Origin: Caldivirga sp. MU80
GTDB lineage: Archaea > Thermoproteota > Thermoprotei > Thermoproteales > Thermocladiaceae
Direction: 5' to 3'
DNA: 35,995 nt
Assembly (NCBI RefSeq): GCF_001663375.1
Contig: NZ_LCTF01000006.1
Coordinates: 52,379 to 88,373 of the forward strand
Made by a program: the position numbers and the translations under genes. The notes beneath the pieces are model-generated. The model was not told where the DNA came from. It saw only the letters and a list, made by a program, of their open reading frames with translations, and did no database searches. This document shows, in pieces, positions 1 to 7,522 of this stretch (positions are counted from its first letter, which is position 1; every line of letters starts with the position of its first letter).

Positions 1-305
1 ATTGTACCAACTATGACCCTTGAGCAGTATCTTAGAAGCAGCTCTACATCCTCAATCCCCCTAACCCCACCACCAACCTGACACCTACCCCCCATTGCCG
101 AGCCCACCCTGGCTATTGAATCCACGTTGACCGGCCTACCCAGCTCGGCCCCATCCAGGTCAACAACGTGGACCAGTGGATACCCCTTAACCAGGTTGAG
201 GGCCTCAGTCAGGTTGAGCCTAACCAGTTCACTGCCCCTAATACCCCTTACCCTCTTAACCACTAGGCCTCCGCTTAGGTCTATTGACGGGATGACTAGG
301 CCCAT
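1..305 (-). CDS. hisA: HisA, ProFAR isomerase (partial, N-terminal ~101 residues)
   Basis: Enzyme of histidine biosynthesis that isomerises ProFAR to PRFAR, a cytosolic (beta/alpha)8 barrel. The reverse strand reads from ATG at 305: MGLVIPSIDLSGGLVVKRV, then VHVVDLDGA near residue 46 and QVGGGVRG near residue 80. These are the catalytic Asp of strand 1 (IPSIDL), the second-strand motif and the first phosphate-binding motif of HisA. The gene runs off the left edge of the window, so the second half is not visible. Its ATG overlaps the hisG stop as TAATG, which implies translational coupling and one his transcript. HisF is a paralogue, but the IDL/VDLDGA pattern and position fit HisA better. Confidence 0.9.
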   Translation of the reverse strand, partial: MGLVIPSIDLSGGLVVKRVRGIRGSELVRLNLTEALNLVKGYPLVHVVDLDGAELGRPVNVDSIARVGSAMGGRCQVGGGVRGIEDVELLLRYCSRVIVGT

Positions 306-1156
306 TAGGGTATCACCTTCTCTATGCTCAGGATAAGTATGTCCTTGGCCCCAGCCTTCTTCAACAGGGGTAGTAGGTCTGGGATTGAGTCCTCCGGGAC
401 CACTGAAATAACCTCCTTCATGGGCCTACCTGAGGCTACGTCAGCCACCGTGGGCCCCTCCATGGCTGGGAGTACCTTAAGCACTTCGGCTAGGCTTGGC
501 TCAGGCACGTTCATTAGTATGAGCTTCCTGCCGTTTGACGATAAGGCACCCCTCGCCAGCACTAGGAACTTCTCCACGAACTCCCTCTGATCCCCATTAA
601 GCTCCCTGGGCGTTATTAAGACGGCTTCACTCTCCATGATGACCCCTATGGACTTGAGGCCGTGTAGCCTCAGTGTGGTGCCAGTCGACATGACGTCCAC
701 TATGCAGTCGGCCACGTTGAGCATCGGCATGACCTCGGCGCTGCCGGAGATCCTGACTATCTTAACCCTTTTACCAAGCCTACCGAAGTATGATGAAGCT
801 ATGTTAACGTATTTTGTAGCCACCCTCACACCATCCTTAACATCATCAATGCTCCTGATCTCTGAGTTCACGGGTGCTGCGGCAACTATCTTACCTTTAC
901 CAAAGCCCAGCCTATCGACAACGTTAACCGAGGCACCACTTTCAATAACATAGTCTAGGCCCGTTATACCCATTAGCACTGAGCCTGACTCAACCACGCT
1001 CGGTATATCCTCCGGCCTGACCCTGACGAGGCTTAGGGATTGCCAATTCGTCGGTATTACAAGGGATCTGTCGTCCATGGCCTGGGGCTTGATGCCGATG
1101 TAGCTTAGGAAGCCCATTACGGGCTCTACCAGGCGCCCCTTGGATGGGATGGCCAT
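305..1156 (-). CDS. hisG: ATP phosphoribosyltransferase, long form
   Basis: First committed step of histidine biosynthesis: ATP + PRPP to phosphoribosyl-ATP. The 283 residues have the long-form (HisG_L) layout. The N-terminal lobe opens with AIPSKGRL and the GITGLDYV segment near 63-70. The PRPP-binding loop is DVMSTGTTLRL at 154-164. A C-terminal ~75-residue domain (from about 208) is the ACT-like regulatory domain that binds histidine in long-form enzymes. No HisZ is therefore needed. The ATG at 1156 is overlapped by the stop of an upstream 8-codon ORF (see 1156-1179). hisA follows with a 1-base stop/start overlap. Confidence 0.95.
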   Translation of the reverse strand: MAIPSKGRLVEPVMGFLSYIGIKPQAMDDRSLVIPTNWQSLSLVRVRPEDIPSVVESGSVLMGITGLDYVIESGASVNVVDRLGFGKGKIVAAAPVNSEIRSIDDVKDGVRVATKYVNIASSYFGRLGKRVKIVRISGSAEVMPMLNVADCIVDVMSTGTTLRLHGLKSIGVIMESEAVLITPRELNGDQREFVEKFLVLARGALSSNGRKLILMNVPEPSLAEVLKVLPAMEGPTVADVASGRPMKEVISVVPEDSIPDLLPLLKKAGAKDILILSIEKVIP

Positions 1157-1179
1157 TAGGTATGTTGGAGGTTCATCAT
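1156..1179 (-). CDS. Putative 8-codon leader ORF (MMNLQHT) in front of hisG
   Basis: The reverse strand reads ATG ATG AAC CTC CAA CAT ACC TAA, and its last base is the first base of the hisG ATG (TAATG). The only good TATA box (1202-1208) is centred about 26 bp before this first ATG, so the predicted transcript begins at it. It is not in frame with hisG. It could be a short leader whose translation delivers ribosomes to hisG, or chance. It contains one His codon, so a classical multi-His attenuator is not evident. Confidence 0.35.
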   Translation of the reverse strand: MMNLQHT

Positions 1180-1201
1180 CGGTTAGGTGGGCTAACTGGA
1201 G

Positions 1202-1208
1202 TATATAA
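1202..1208 (-). promoter_or_regulatory. TATA box of the hisG-hisA operon
   Basis: TTATATA on the reverse strand. The centre, about 1205, predicts a transcript start near 1179, some 23 bp upstream of the hisG ATG and on top of the mini-ORF ATG. Confidence 0.65.
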
Positions 1209-1261
1209 GCGTTGCTGGTTAATCAATAGTGCAAGTGGATTAGTAAATAACCTATAACCTA

Positions 1262-3229
1262 CTATCGGCGGCTTAGGGTTAATTCAAGGTGCTCACCAGC
1301 CCTAACCCTCCACCTGGGTGGGACAACCACCGTTGAGCCATACTCCTCAACCAAGGCTGGGCCCTCAATAACCTGCCCCACGGGTAAGTCACCACGCCAG
1401 TAGACAGGGGCCTCAACCCACTCGTCGAAGAGCACCTTCCTGAAGGACCTTGGCTTAGTCTCACCGCCAATCCTCTGCGGCCTGAAGACTGGCTTAACCC
1501 TCCTAACAACAGCGAAGACCCTTATTGTTACGACCTCAATGGGCCTGTTAAGCCTAAAGCCGTAGGTGGCCTCATGCCTATCGTTAAAGGCCCTCTCCAC
1601 ATCCTCAAGCCTAGCCGGCCTACCAACCGGTATCGTCAACTCCCAGCCCTGCCCAACGTACCTAACATCAGCATACCTCAGGAAGTAGTCAACCTTACCC
1701 AACCTACCCAGTAGCTCACCCTCAAGCCTACTGAACCCCTCCTCAAGGTCCCTTGGGTACGATAACCTGGCCTCAAACCTAGAATCAGCCATCAATAGGC
1801 CTAAGGCGCTGAAGGCACCCGGCTCAGGGGGTATGATAATGGTTCCTATACCTAACTCCTCGGCTATGAATGGGGCGAACTGCGGCCCAGCGCCGCCAAA
1901 GGCCATTAGCGTGAAGTCACCTGGATCCAACCCCCTCTCGACCGTAACAAGCCTAATGGCCCTAGCCATCTCCAGGTTGGCCATCCTAACCGCATCTAGG
2001 GCTATGGACACCGGGTCACCTAGCTTGGCAAGGCTCCTCAAGGCCAAATCCCTGTTGAGCCTCATACCACCGCCGAGTAGGTAATCCCCAATCCTACCTA
2101 GGGCTAGGTTCGCATCGGTTAATGTTGGCTCAACCCCACCCCTACCATAGCATGCTGGACCCGGCTCGGCACCAGAGCTCACTGGACCAACCCTAAGGGC
2201 CCCAGCCTCATCACGCCAAATAATGGTCCCACCCCCAGAGGACACCTCGGCTAGGTCTATGAAGGGGAACCTGACTGGGTAGCCTGAACCCTTAATCAAC
2301 CTGCCGTGGTGAACCTCACCCCCAACCTCATACTCCGTGGTTACCTCGGGCTCGTGGTTGACTATTGATGATGCCTTAGCCGTTGTACCACCCATGTCGA
2401 AGCCTATGACATTGCCTACCCCAATCACCCTGGAGAACTCGGCTACAGCTATGGCTCCTGCAGCTGGGCCAGACTCAATGAGTTGCACTGGCCTCTCCAC
2501 AGCCTCCTCAACATCCACCAGGCCACCTGCACTGGACATTATGAAGAATTTACTGACGCCAACTTCCCCAAGCCCCCTTGAGAACCTAGCCACGTAGTCG
2601 CTGACTATGGGCATTAAAGCCGCATTCACAACGGTTGTTGACGTCCTCTCGTACTCACGGGGCTCTGGGGCAACCCTGCTAGATAGGCTTACGTAGTTGA
2701 AGTACCTCCTAAGCACCTCACCTGCATCCTCCTCGTTAACTGGGTTAATGTAGGAGTGGAGGAATGAGACGGCCACGGACTTAACCCCCATTGACCTTGC
2801 CTTGGCGGCGTAGTCCTCAACCTCACTTGGGTTAACTCGCCTAATCACGGTTCCATCAGCAGCCACCCTCTCCTCAACCTCAAACCTAAGCTCCCTGGGG
2901 ACCAGTGGCCTTGGCTTATCGAAGAATAGGTCATAGAGCCTTGGCCTATTTTGCCTACCAATCTCAATAATGTCCCTAAACCCCCTTGTCGTGAATAAGG
3001 CCACTTTAGGTAACTCAAGGCCGACTTGGCCTAGTAGGGCATTAGTCCCTATTGTGGTTGCGTGGAGCACCTCATCAATGCGCTGCCTAATCTCCCTCAA
3101 ACCCCTCAAAACAGCTACCTCCGGTTCTTTAGGTGTCGTAAGTACTTTAAACGACTCTATGGTTCCATCATCCCTAAGCACCACGAAATCCGTGAAGGTA
3201 CCGCCGACATCAACGGCAACCGTAACCAT
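1262..3229 (-). CDS. Hydantoinase/oxoprolinase family protein, HyuA type
   Basis: ATP-dependent amidohydrolase subunit of the HyuA (N-methylhydantoinase A / 5-oxoprolinase / acetone carboxylase beta) family. The N-terminus [14 protein letters not shown] is the first actin-fold phosphate motif. [11 protein letters not shown] follows near 56-66, and [12 protein letters not shown] near 275-285 is the second nucleotide motif. The length of 655 residues is normal for HyuA. The start is ATG at 3229, with a TATA box 26 bp upstream (leaderless). No HyuB partner gene is present in the window. An NCS1 transporter of the hydantoin/nucleobase type lies 1.5 kb upstream on the same strand, separated by an RNA methyltransferase gene, so a role with cyclic amides (hydantoin or 5-oxoproline) is an inference. 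The exact substrate cannot be read from the sequence. Confidence 0.9.
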   Translation of the reverse strand: MVTVAVDVGGTFTDFVVLRDDGTIESFKVLTTPKEPEVAVLRGLREIRQRIDEVLHATTIGTNALLGQVGLELPKVALFTTRGFRDIIEIGRQNRPRLYDLFFDKPRPLVPRELRFEVEERVAADGTVIRRVNPSEVEDYAAKARSMGVKSVAVSFLHSYINPVNEEDAGEVLRRYFNYVSLSSRVAPEPREYERTSTTVVNAALMPIVSDYVARFSRGLGEVGVSKFFIMSSAGGLVDVEEAVERPVQLIESGPAAGAIAVAEFSRVIGVGNVIGFDMGGTTAKASSIVNHEPEVTTEYEVGGEVHHGRLIKGSGYPVRFPFIDLAEVSSGGGTIIWRDEAGALRVGPVSSGAEPGPACYGRGGVEPTLTDANLALGRIGDYLLGGGMRLNRDLALRSLAKLGDPVSIALDAVRMANLEMARAIRLVTVERGLDPGDFTLMAFGGAGPQFAPFIAEELGIGTIIIPPEPGAFSALGLLMADSRFEARLSYPRDLEEGFSRLEGELLGRLGKVDYFLRYADVRYVGQGWELTIPVGRPARLEDVERAFNDRHEATYGFRLNRPIEVVTIRVFAVVRRVKPVFRPQRIGGETKPRSFRKVLFDEWVEAPVYWRGDLPVGQVIEGPALVEEYGSTVVVPPRWRVRAGEHLELTLSRR

Positions 3230-3250
3230 AGCTCAACCTGGACCTATGAG

Positions 3251-3258
3251 CTTAAAAC
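3251..3258 (-). promoter_or_regulatory. TATA box of the hyuA-like gene
   Basis: GTTTTAAG on the reverse strand, centred 26 bp before the ATG at 3229. It lies just upstream of the 3' end of the methyltransferase gene, so hyuA has its own promoter. Confidence 0.6.
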
Positions 3259-3278
3259 CACTCCACCTTGACCGGCCG

Positions 3279-4553
3279 TTAAACCAGGAGCTTAGATACG
3301 AAGAAACCCTCGCCACCGTGTATATGGGGCATTACCCTACCCACAAGTTGCGACACTGGGTAATTCCTGTATCCATCACTCAAACCCCCAACGTCAGGCT
3401 TAACCAGCTTAACACCAAACACCTCAGTTAACCTGCCCACAACCTCCTCACCCTCCTCTGGCAGTATTGAACACGTTGCGTAAACCAACTCAGCATCCTT
3501 AAGTTGACTGACTATGTTTGAGAGTATTGCGTATTGTACCGCTGATTGGCGGTTAACTAAATTCGGCCTACGGTCAAGTATCAGCTTAATCCCTGGGTCC
3601 TTAGACACTGCCCCACTTGAGGTACAGGGTGCATCAATGAGCACCTTATTGATTTCACCACCCTTGAGCTTAATGAGCCTTGAGTCAGAGCGCGCAATGT
3701 GAACCCTAGACTCATTGACGTTCATAAGCCTCATTAAGCGCCTCATCTTACTAAGCCTACCCTCGGAAACATCAACCGCAATAACCTCAGCCCTACCCTC
3801 AGTCAACTGCATTATTAAACTGGTCTTCATGCCTGGGGCGGCGCAGGCGTCGAGAATTACGTCGCCGGGCTCTGGCTTCAGGTTAAGCACAACCAGGGCT
3901 GACGCCAAGTCCTGGGGCACCACAAGCCCCTGCCTGAATAGCCTTAGGTAGCCCAGTGGCTTCCTGTAACCCTCAACCATGAGCATGAAGGGGTATTGCC
4001 TGTTTTGCCTAAACTCAACACCCTCATCCTCAAGGAGCTTAATGGCCCTGTCTAAGTCAATTTTCAAGGTATTGACCCTCAGCCAAGTGACCCTCCTGTT
4101 TAAGTGGCTTAGATAGGCCTCAAGTTCACTAATGTTCATGCCCTTACTCAACTCCTCAACTATGAACCTGGGAAACGAGTATCTTATGGATAGGTACGTT
4201 AAGGGATCCTTATCCCTAATCTCAAGTAGCCTACCCTCAACCTCCTCCACAGTGGCCCTAACCTTCCTCCTAAGCCTCCTAGAGTAGTGGCCATTGGTGT
4301 TTAACATAAGCCAAGCCTTAACCATAGCCTTCCTTGATGTTGAGCCCAGTAGTTGCCTAGCCATGAAGGATAGGTAGGCGTAATTCCTAACAACGTCACT
4401 GACGGCGTTGTAGTAGACCCTCAATGGGGCCCTTAACCTATGCCTAAACCTGGCGTAGTGGAAGGCCTTATCCATGGAGACTAACCTATACTCAATAATG
4501 TACATGACCTCCGAGGCAAAGTCAACGAAGTCATCGCCAAGCTCAATGGACAT
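3279..4553 (-). CDS. RNA 5-methylcytosine methyltransferase, NOL1/NOP2/Sun family
   Basis: SAM-dependent m5C methyltransferase acting on tRNA or rRNA. The 424 residues comprise an N-terminal all-helical domain (about 1-110, NusB-like as in RsmB/Fmu), a short linker fold, and a Rossmann-fold catalytic domain. The SAM-binding loop is DACAAPGMKTS at 235-245. The two cysteines of this family are both present: Cys310 in DAPCTSSGA (motif IV) and Cys361 in YATCSILPEE (motif VI, the covalent nucleophile). The start is ATG at 4553, with a TATA-like element about 26 bp upstream. Target RNA and position cannot be assigned from the sequence. Confidence 0.92.
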   Translation of the reverse strand: MSIELGDDFVDFASEVMYIIEYRLVSMDKAFHYARFRHRLRAPLRVYYNAVSDVVRNYAYLSFMARQLLGSTSRKAMVKAWLMLNTNGHYSRRLRRKVRATVEEVEGRLLEIRDKDPLTYLSIRYSFPRFIVEELSKGMNISELEAYLSHLNRRVTWLRVNTLKIDLDRAIKLLEDEGVEFRQNRQYPFMLMVEGYRKPLGYLRLFRQGLVVPQDLASALVVLNLKPEPGDVILDACAAPGMKTSLIMQLTEGRAEVIAVDVSEGRLSKMRRLMRLMNVNESRVHIARSDSRLIKLKGGEINKVLIDAPCTSSGAVSKDPGIKLILDRRPNLVNRQSAVQYAILSNIVSQLKDAELVYATCSILPEEGEEVVGRLTEVFGVKLVKPDVGGLSDGYRNYPVSQLVGRVMPHIHGGEGFFVSKLLV

Positions 4554-4574
4554 TACTTGAAGGTTGTTAACTCA

Positions 4575-4585
4575 GTTAAATTAAG
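4575..4585 (-). promoter_or_regulatory. TATA box of the RNA methyltransferase gene
   Basis: CTTAATTTAAC on the reverse strand, centred about 26 bp before the ATG at 4553 (leaderless geometry). Confidence 0.5.
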
Positions 4586-4660
4586 CTAACTCCCTTAACC
4601 AGCACGCAATGAACCGTTGAGTAATGAAGGCTTCCTAAACCATCCTTAATAATTAGTGGG

Positions 4661-4665
4661 AAAAA
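4661..4665 (-). terminator. U-run terminator of the NCS1 transporter gene
   Basis: Some 50 bp past the stop at 4715 the reverse strand has five Ts (CAGTTTTTCCC) after a very AT-rich stretch. Archaeal termination commonly uses such U-tracts. Confidence 0.4.
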
Positions 4666-4670
4666 CTGTA

Positions 4671-4702
4671 TTTAACTATATTATAATTTAACTATATTAT
4701 AA
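4671..4702. repeat. Perfect 16-bp tandem repeat (two units)
   Basis: TTTAACTATATTATAA occurs at 4671-4686 and again at 4687-4702 without mismatch, in the gap between the transporter stop and the methyltransferase promoter. It may be part of the terminator or a replication-slippage product. Confidence 0.85.
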
Positions 4703-4714
4703 GTTAATATTAAA

Positions 4715-6307
4715 TCATTTGAATATCTCCTTAACCTCGTCTGAGACGTAGCCACCCCTCCATATTGAGCCCTTGAGGTGCGGCTGGTATTTGGGTATGA
4801 CCCAGTATACCATGAGCGGCGTGTATATTAGGCCTGACAGTATGAAGGCTAATATCCAGGCGTTGTTGAAGAATACGGCGTGGTATGGTATAGGTGCGTA
4901 TATTATGAAGGTGACCACGGCGAAGGTTATGAAGGCCGCTGGGTTAATGCCCATCCAATACCTAAACCTGCCCCTGCTCAGGAAGACATCCCTCAGCTCA
5001 AACTTAAACCTCCTGATTAGGGCGTAGTCAAATATTATGATGCCCTCCACCGAGCCCAATAAGCCACCGTAGGTCAGTAGCCAATTGTACAGGTAGCCAT
5101 AGGCTGAGCCGTAGAAGGTCCAGGCGCCTAGGGCAACGGCCACAGCCACGACTATTAGGACACCCTTGAACCACGTTATGTACCTGGGCAGCGTGTTTGC
5201 GAAGTCGTAGGCTGGGCCAACTGTGTTTGCGAAGACATTGACCGCAAAGGTGGCTAGGAGGAAGAGTAGGTTAACGGTGACGCCGGCAATAGGCCCCATG
5301 TAGAGTGTCGCCAGCAGTATTGGGTCCCATATTGGGTGACCGGTTATCTTCATAACAGCCCCGGTGGTCATTGTACCAAGCACGGCGACCGCAAGCATCA
5401 TGAATGGCATTGGGATTTGGCCAGCTGTCTGGGCTAGTTGGCTCTTGGCGAACCTGGTGTAATCGGGCATTGAGAGCGCCATGGTTGCCCAGTAGGCTAT
5501 GTTGGCGTTTAGGAACGCCAACCAAGCCATCCAGTAGGTTGAGCCGCTTAGGCTGCTGTGTATCGCGAAGATACTCCCATAGCCCCAGTGGGTTAGTGAC
5601 ATGAAGTGTAGCCATAGGGCCAGGAACCCGGCTAGTATCAGTGGTGCCGATAACCTGGCGAACCACTTTAAGGCTGGTTGGGCATTGGGCACCGGTGAGT
5701 GGTATAGTAAGGCCAGTTGGAGGAGTATTATCAAAACGAAGGTAACCCAGAAGACCTGCGGGAAGGCTAGGCTTATGGTGAAGGGTGATGCAATTCCCCT
5801 AGTCACCAGGGACTCTAAGGCGGGTAGTTTACCGCTTAGTATTGCGTATATGCCCACGGCCGCCTCCGTCATTATGTAGGTTTCAATGCCCCACCAACCA
5901 GCACCTATGATCGCCCTGATCCAACTAGGGAAGATTGCACCGTAGATGCCCCACCTGGTCCTCGTTAAGACTGGTTCAGGTATGCCGTACCTTGCACCAC
6001 CGTGGGATTGGATTATCATGGGTACTAGGACTATTAGGTTGCCTAGGAAGACCACCATTATTGATTCAAGTGTCCCTAGGCCAAAGGATAGGCCAACGCT
6101 TGCCAGCGACCAGCTTGGCACTATGAAGGCCATGCTGAACCATATTGCTGCATATGTGTACCAGTCCCAGGTCCTCCTGCCTATTGGCGTTGGGTGTAGG
6201 TCTCTGTTCCAAAGGTACTTCTCCTCGGGGAAGGAGACTGTTAACTCTAATTGACCCCTCTCTTTATTGTAAGTCACCGTGGATTGGGTGTTTATGGTTT
6301 CCCCCAC
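4715..6307 (-). CDS. NCS1-family nucleobase/hydantoin:cation symporter
   Basis: Inner-membrane transporter of the NCS1 (Mhp1/allantoin/cytosine permease) family; 530 residues and about 12 TM helices. The family signature NRDLHPTPIGRRTW lies at 34-47. PEPVLTRTRWGIYGA near 110-124 and RAIIGAGWWGIETY at 131-144 form TM3. The WATMALSMPDYTRFAKSQ block is the TM6/7 region. In Mhp1 the TM3 pair Trp117/Gln121 contacts hydantoin. Here the equivalent spacing gives Trp138 and Glu142, so substrate choice may differ. The start codon is GTG at 6307, and a TATA-like element at 6337-6346 would leave a leader of about 8 nt. The likely partner is the HyuA-type enzyme at 1262-3229. Confidence 0.9.
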   Translation of the reverse strand: MGETINTQSTVTYNKERGQLELTVSFPEEKYLWNRDLHPTPIGRRTWDWYTYAAIWFSMAFIVPSWSLASVGLSFGLGTLESIMVVFLGNLIVLVPMIIQSHGGARYGIPEPVLTRTRWGIYGAIFPSWIRAIIGAGWWGIETYIMTEAAVGIYAILSGKLPALESLVTRGIASPFTISLAFPQVFWVTFVLIILLQLALLYHSPVPNAQPALKWFARLSAPLILAGFLALWLHFMSLTHWGYGSIFAIHSSLSGSTYWMAWLAFLNANIAYWATMALSMPDYTRFAKSQLAQTAGQIPMPFMMLAVAVLGTMTTGAVMKITGHPIWDPILLATLYMGPIAGVTVNLLFLLATFAVNVFANTVGPAYDFANTLPRYITWFKGVLIVVAVAVALGAWTFYGSAYGYLYNWLLTYGGLLGSVEGIIIFDYALIRRFKFELRDVFLSRGRFRYWMGINPAAFITFAVVTFIIYAPIPYHAVFFNNAWILAFILSGLIYTPLMVYWVIPKYQPHLKGSIWRGGYVSDEVKEIFK

Positions 6308-6336
6308 GGACGCCCTCGACCCGTCTACCAGTCCCC

Positions 6337-6346
6337 ATTTAAACTT
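6337..6346 (-). promoter_or_regulatory. TATA-like element of the NCS1 transporter gene
   Basis: AGTTTAAATG on the reverse strand, centred about 34 bp before the GTG start. The spacing implies a short leader rather than a strictly leaderless mRNA. Confidence 0.4.
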
Positions 6347-6383
6347 AACCCTTCCGTTAACTGGTTATACCAGGATGAGCAAC

Positions 6384-6935
6384 TCATGGTGCCCCTCTAC
6401 TCACTGATTCAAGCATCCTCTTCAACCTGGCCTCAATGGCACCTAGTATGGCCAGGTACTCGGCTGGGTTAACGTACTCCAGCTGTGTCTTGTCCAGGGG
6501 GCACCTGTAGTCGTACATTAGGGCATCGTCCTCGCTGTACCTCTTGAAGCACCTTGGGCATATGTAAACCGTGGTGCTGGTTAATTGACGCATCAAGGCG
6601 TCTATCTTATCCAGGACTCCACTTATCAGGTTAACCATGAACCTCCTAATATCCTCATCCTTTATGGACCAGGACTGCTCAAGCTTACCCGCAGACTCAC
6701 TGAACTCCTCAATAACGGAGGCCAGCCTCATGTTGTAGAGGACCTGCAGAACCCTCCTAACGTCAATGGCGTTGTAGCCGACTATCGAAGTCAACTTATC
6801 ATCAGTCATAACCTCCCCCCTACTAAGCAGGGTGTTCAATATGGCGACGGCCAACTTACCCAACTCATCATCACCAAACTCGATGAGAACCCTCCTGTAA
6901 ACGTACCTCCTAACCAACTCAATGTAAGGCTGCAT
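6384..6935 (-). CDS. tfe: Transcription initiation factor E alpha (TFE)
   Basis: Archaeal homologue of TFIIE-alpha that helps RNA polymerase open and hold promoter DNA. The 183 residues comprise an extended winged helix (about 1-90: helices, then the VDKL/YNAIDVRRVLQVLYNMRLASV core), a coiled linker (about 95-120), a zinc-ribbon-like hairpin and a C-terminal helix (160-178). The ribbon reads C126-P-R-C129 and then C145-P-L-D148. The fourth ligand is therefore Asp, or else the site is incomplete. The start is ATG at 6935, with a weak TATA-like ATTATTAA about 26 bp upstream. The small gene at 6985-7197 precedes it by about 49 bp on the same strand. Confidence 0.88.
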   Translation of the reverse strand: MQPYIELVRRYVYRRVLIEFGDDELGKLAVAILNTLLSRGEVMTDDKLTSIVGYNAIDVRRVLQVLYNMRLASVIEEFSESAGKLEQSWSIKDEDIRRFMVNLISGVLDKIDALMRQLTSTTVYICPRCFKRYSEDDALMYDYRCPLDKTQLEYVNPAEYLAILGAIEARLKRMLESVSRGAP

Positions 6936-6984
6936 TAACCAACCCCCTCAAGCCAGCATTATTAACACTACCGCTAGGTAAGCA

Positions 6985-7197
6985 TCACTCTTCCTCCTCA
7001 TAGGGCGACTCACCCTCAAGGCCGTAAAACCTCATTACCTGGTTCATGGCTAATTCCAGATGCATTACTTCGTTCTTCTTAATGCTTTCGTGTGGGAAAT
7101 CGTCGCCAAACGCCTTAAAGTATGGGATGGTGTACCTGCTGAACTCCATGTAATCCTTAAAGTTACTTATGAAGCCCCTAAGCCTCCTCTCCAGCAT
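6985..7197 (-). CDS. Small hypothetical protein upstream of TFE
   Basis: I do not recognise this protein. It has about 70 residues (MLERRLRGFISNFKDYM...), is rich in charged and aromatic residues, predicted mostly helical, and ends in an acidic SPYEEEE tail. The open frame can be extended upstream to a GTG at 7230. A TATA-like GTTTAAGG (7221-7228) is centred about 27 bp before the ATG at 7195-7197, which favours this shorter leaderless start. The codon use resembles its neighbours. It lies directly downstream of the decayed isomerase fragment, so part of its upstream region may be recombinant. No membrane segment or known motif is visible. Confidence 0.6.
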   Translation of the reverse strand: MLERRLRGFISNFKDYMEFSRYTIPYFKAFGDDFPHESIKKNEVMHLELAMNQVMRFYGLEGESPYEEEE

Positions 7198-7220
7198 CCT
7201 ACTGTCCTCACTCACTTCAC

Positions 7221-7228
7221 CCTTAAAC
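7221..7228 (-). promoter_or_regulatory. TATA-like box of the small gene before TFE
   Basis: GTTTAAGG on the reverse strand, about 27 bp before the ATG at 7197. It supports the internal start over the GTG at 7230. Confidence 0.4.
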
Positions 7229-7250
7229 ACCCTAATGCCCAGTGACTTAA

Positions 7251-7355
7251 TTACAGTCCATTCAATTTGTTTGAAATAGCTTTTAACTTATCCCCATAAT
7301 CACTCCTACTTTTAACAAAACCCCAATAACCAACCTCACTGGGCTTCTCACCAAG
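7251..7355 (-). pseudogene. Remnant of an L-fucose-isomerase-like gene (5' part only)
   Basis: The reverse strand translates to LGEKPSEVGYWGFVKSRSDY and continues for 14 more residues to a TAA at 7251-7253. By eye 27 of 34 residues equal residues 21-54 of the intact protein encoded at 19044-20483. The DNA match continues to about 7358. The true start and the promoter are missing, because roughly 118 bp present in the intact locus (about 20429-20545) are deleted here. It is joined directly to the regulator remnant. Confidence 0.85.
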
Positions 7356-7387
7356 GATAAGTTTTAGACTCAGATAAATACTTATGG

Positions 7388-7461
7388 TTAAGCTAGGTAA
7401 TCCTCATCCATGAACATTGCCCTAATTATCTTATTCACTGCATTCCTAATTTAGCTGTTCA
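7388..7461 (-). pseudogene. Remnant of the Bat-type HTH regulator gene (3' end only)
   Basis: The last codons of a regulator like that at 20571-21284. After an in-frame TAA where the intact gene has a Tyr codon, the frame reads IRNAVNKIIRAMF then MDEDYLA and a stop. By eye 16 of 20 residues match the intact C-terminus. The non-coding DNA just after the stop (about 7358-7387, TTTAGACT then AGATAAATAC) is also conserved with 20546-20570. Upstream of 7461 the similarity ends abruptly at the ATPase promoter. Confidence 0.85.
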
Positions 7462-7489
7462 GAATACAATGTTTCTACCGGTGGCTTAA

Positions 7490-7500
7490 AGTTTAAAAAT
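7490..7500 (+). promoter_or_regulatory. TATA box of the archaeal ATPase gene
   Basis: AGTTTAAAAAT, centre near 7495, predicts transcription from about 7521-7522. That coincides with a GTG codon at 7522 and with the right arm of the palindrome at 7508-7522. Confidence 0.6.
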
Positions 7501-7507
7501 TCCGGTT

Positions 7508-7522
7508 CCGGAATAATTCCGG
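7508..7522. promoter_or_regulatory. Palindromic operator candidate over the ATPase transcription start
   Basis: CCGGAATAATTCCGG is a perfect 7-bp inverted repeat around one central base. It lies between the TATA box and the predicted start site. TTCCGG occurs three times in the same stretch (7500, 7506 and 7517). A bound repressor here would block initiation. Confidence 0.5.

Noticed and set aside
4671-4702. CRISPR-like repeats
   Set aside because: Only two adjacent units with no spacer; a simple tandem duplication.
7060-7245. 61-residue plus-strand ORF opposite the small gene before TFE
   Set aside because: No promoter; the minus-strand frame has better codon use and a TATA-like box.
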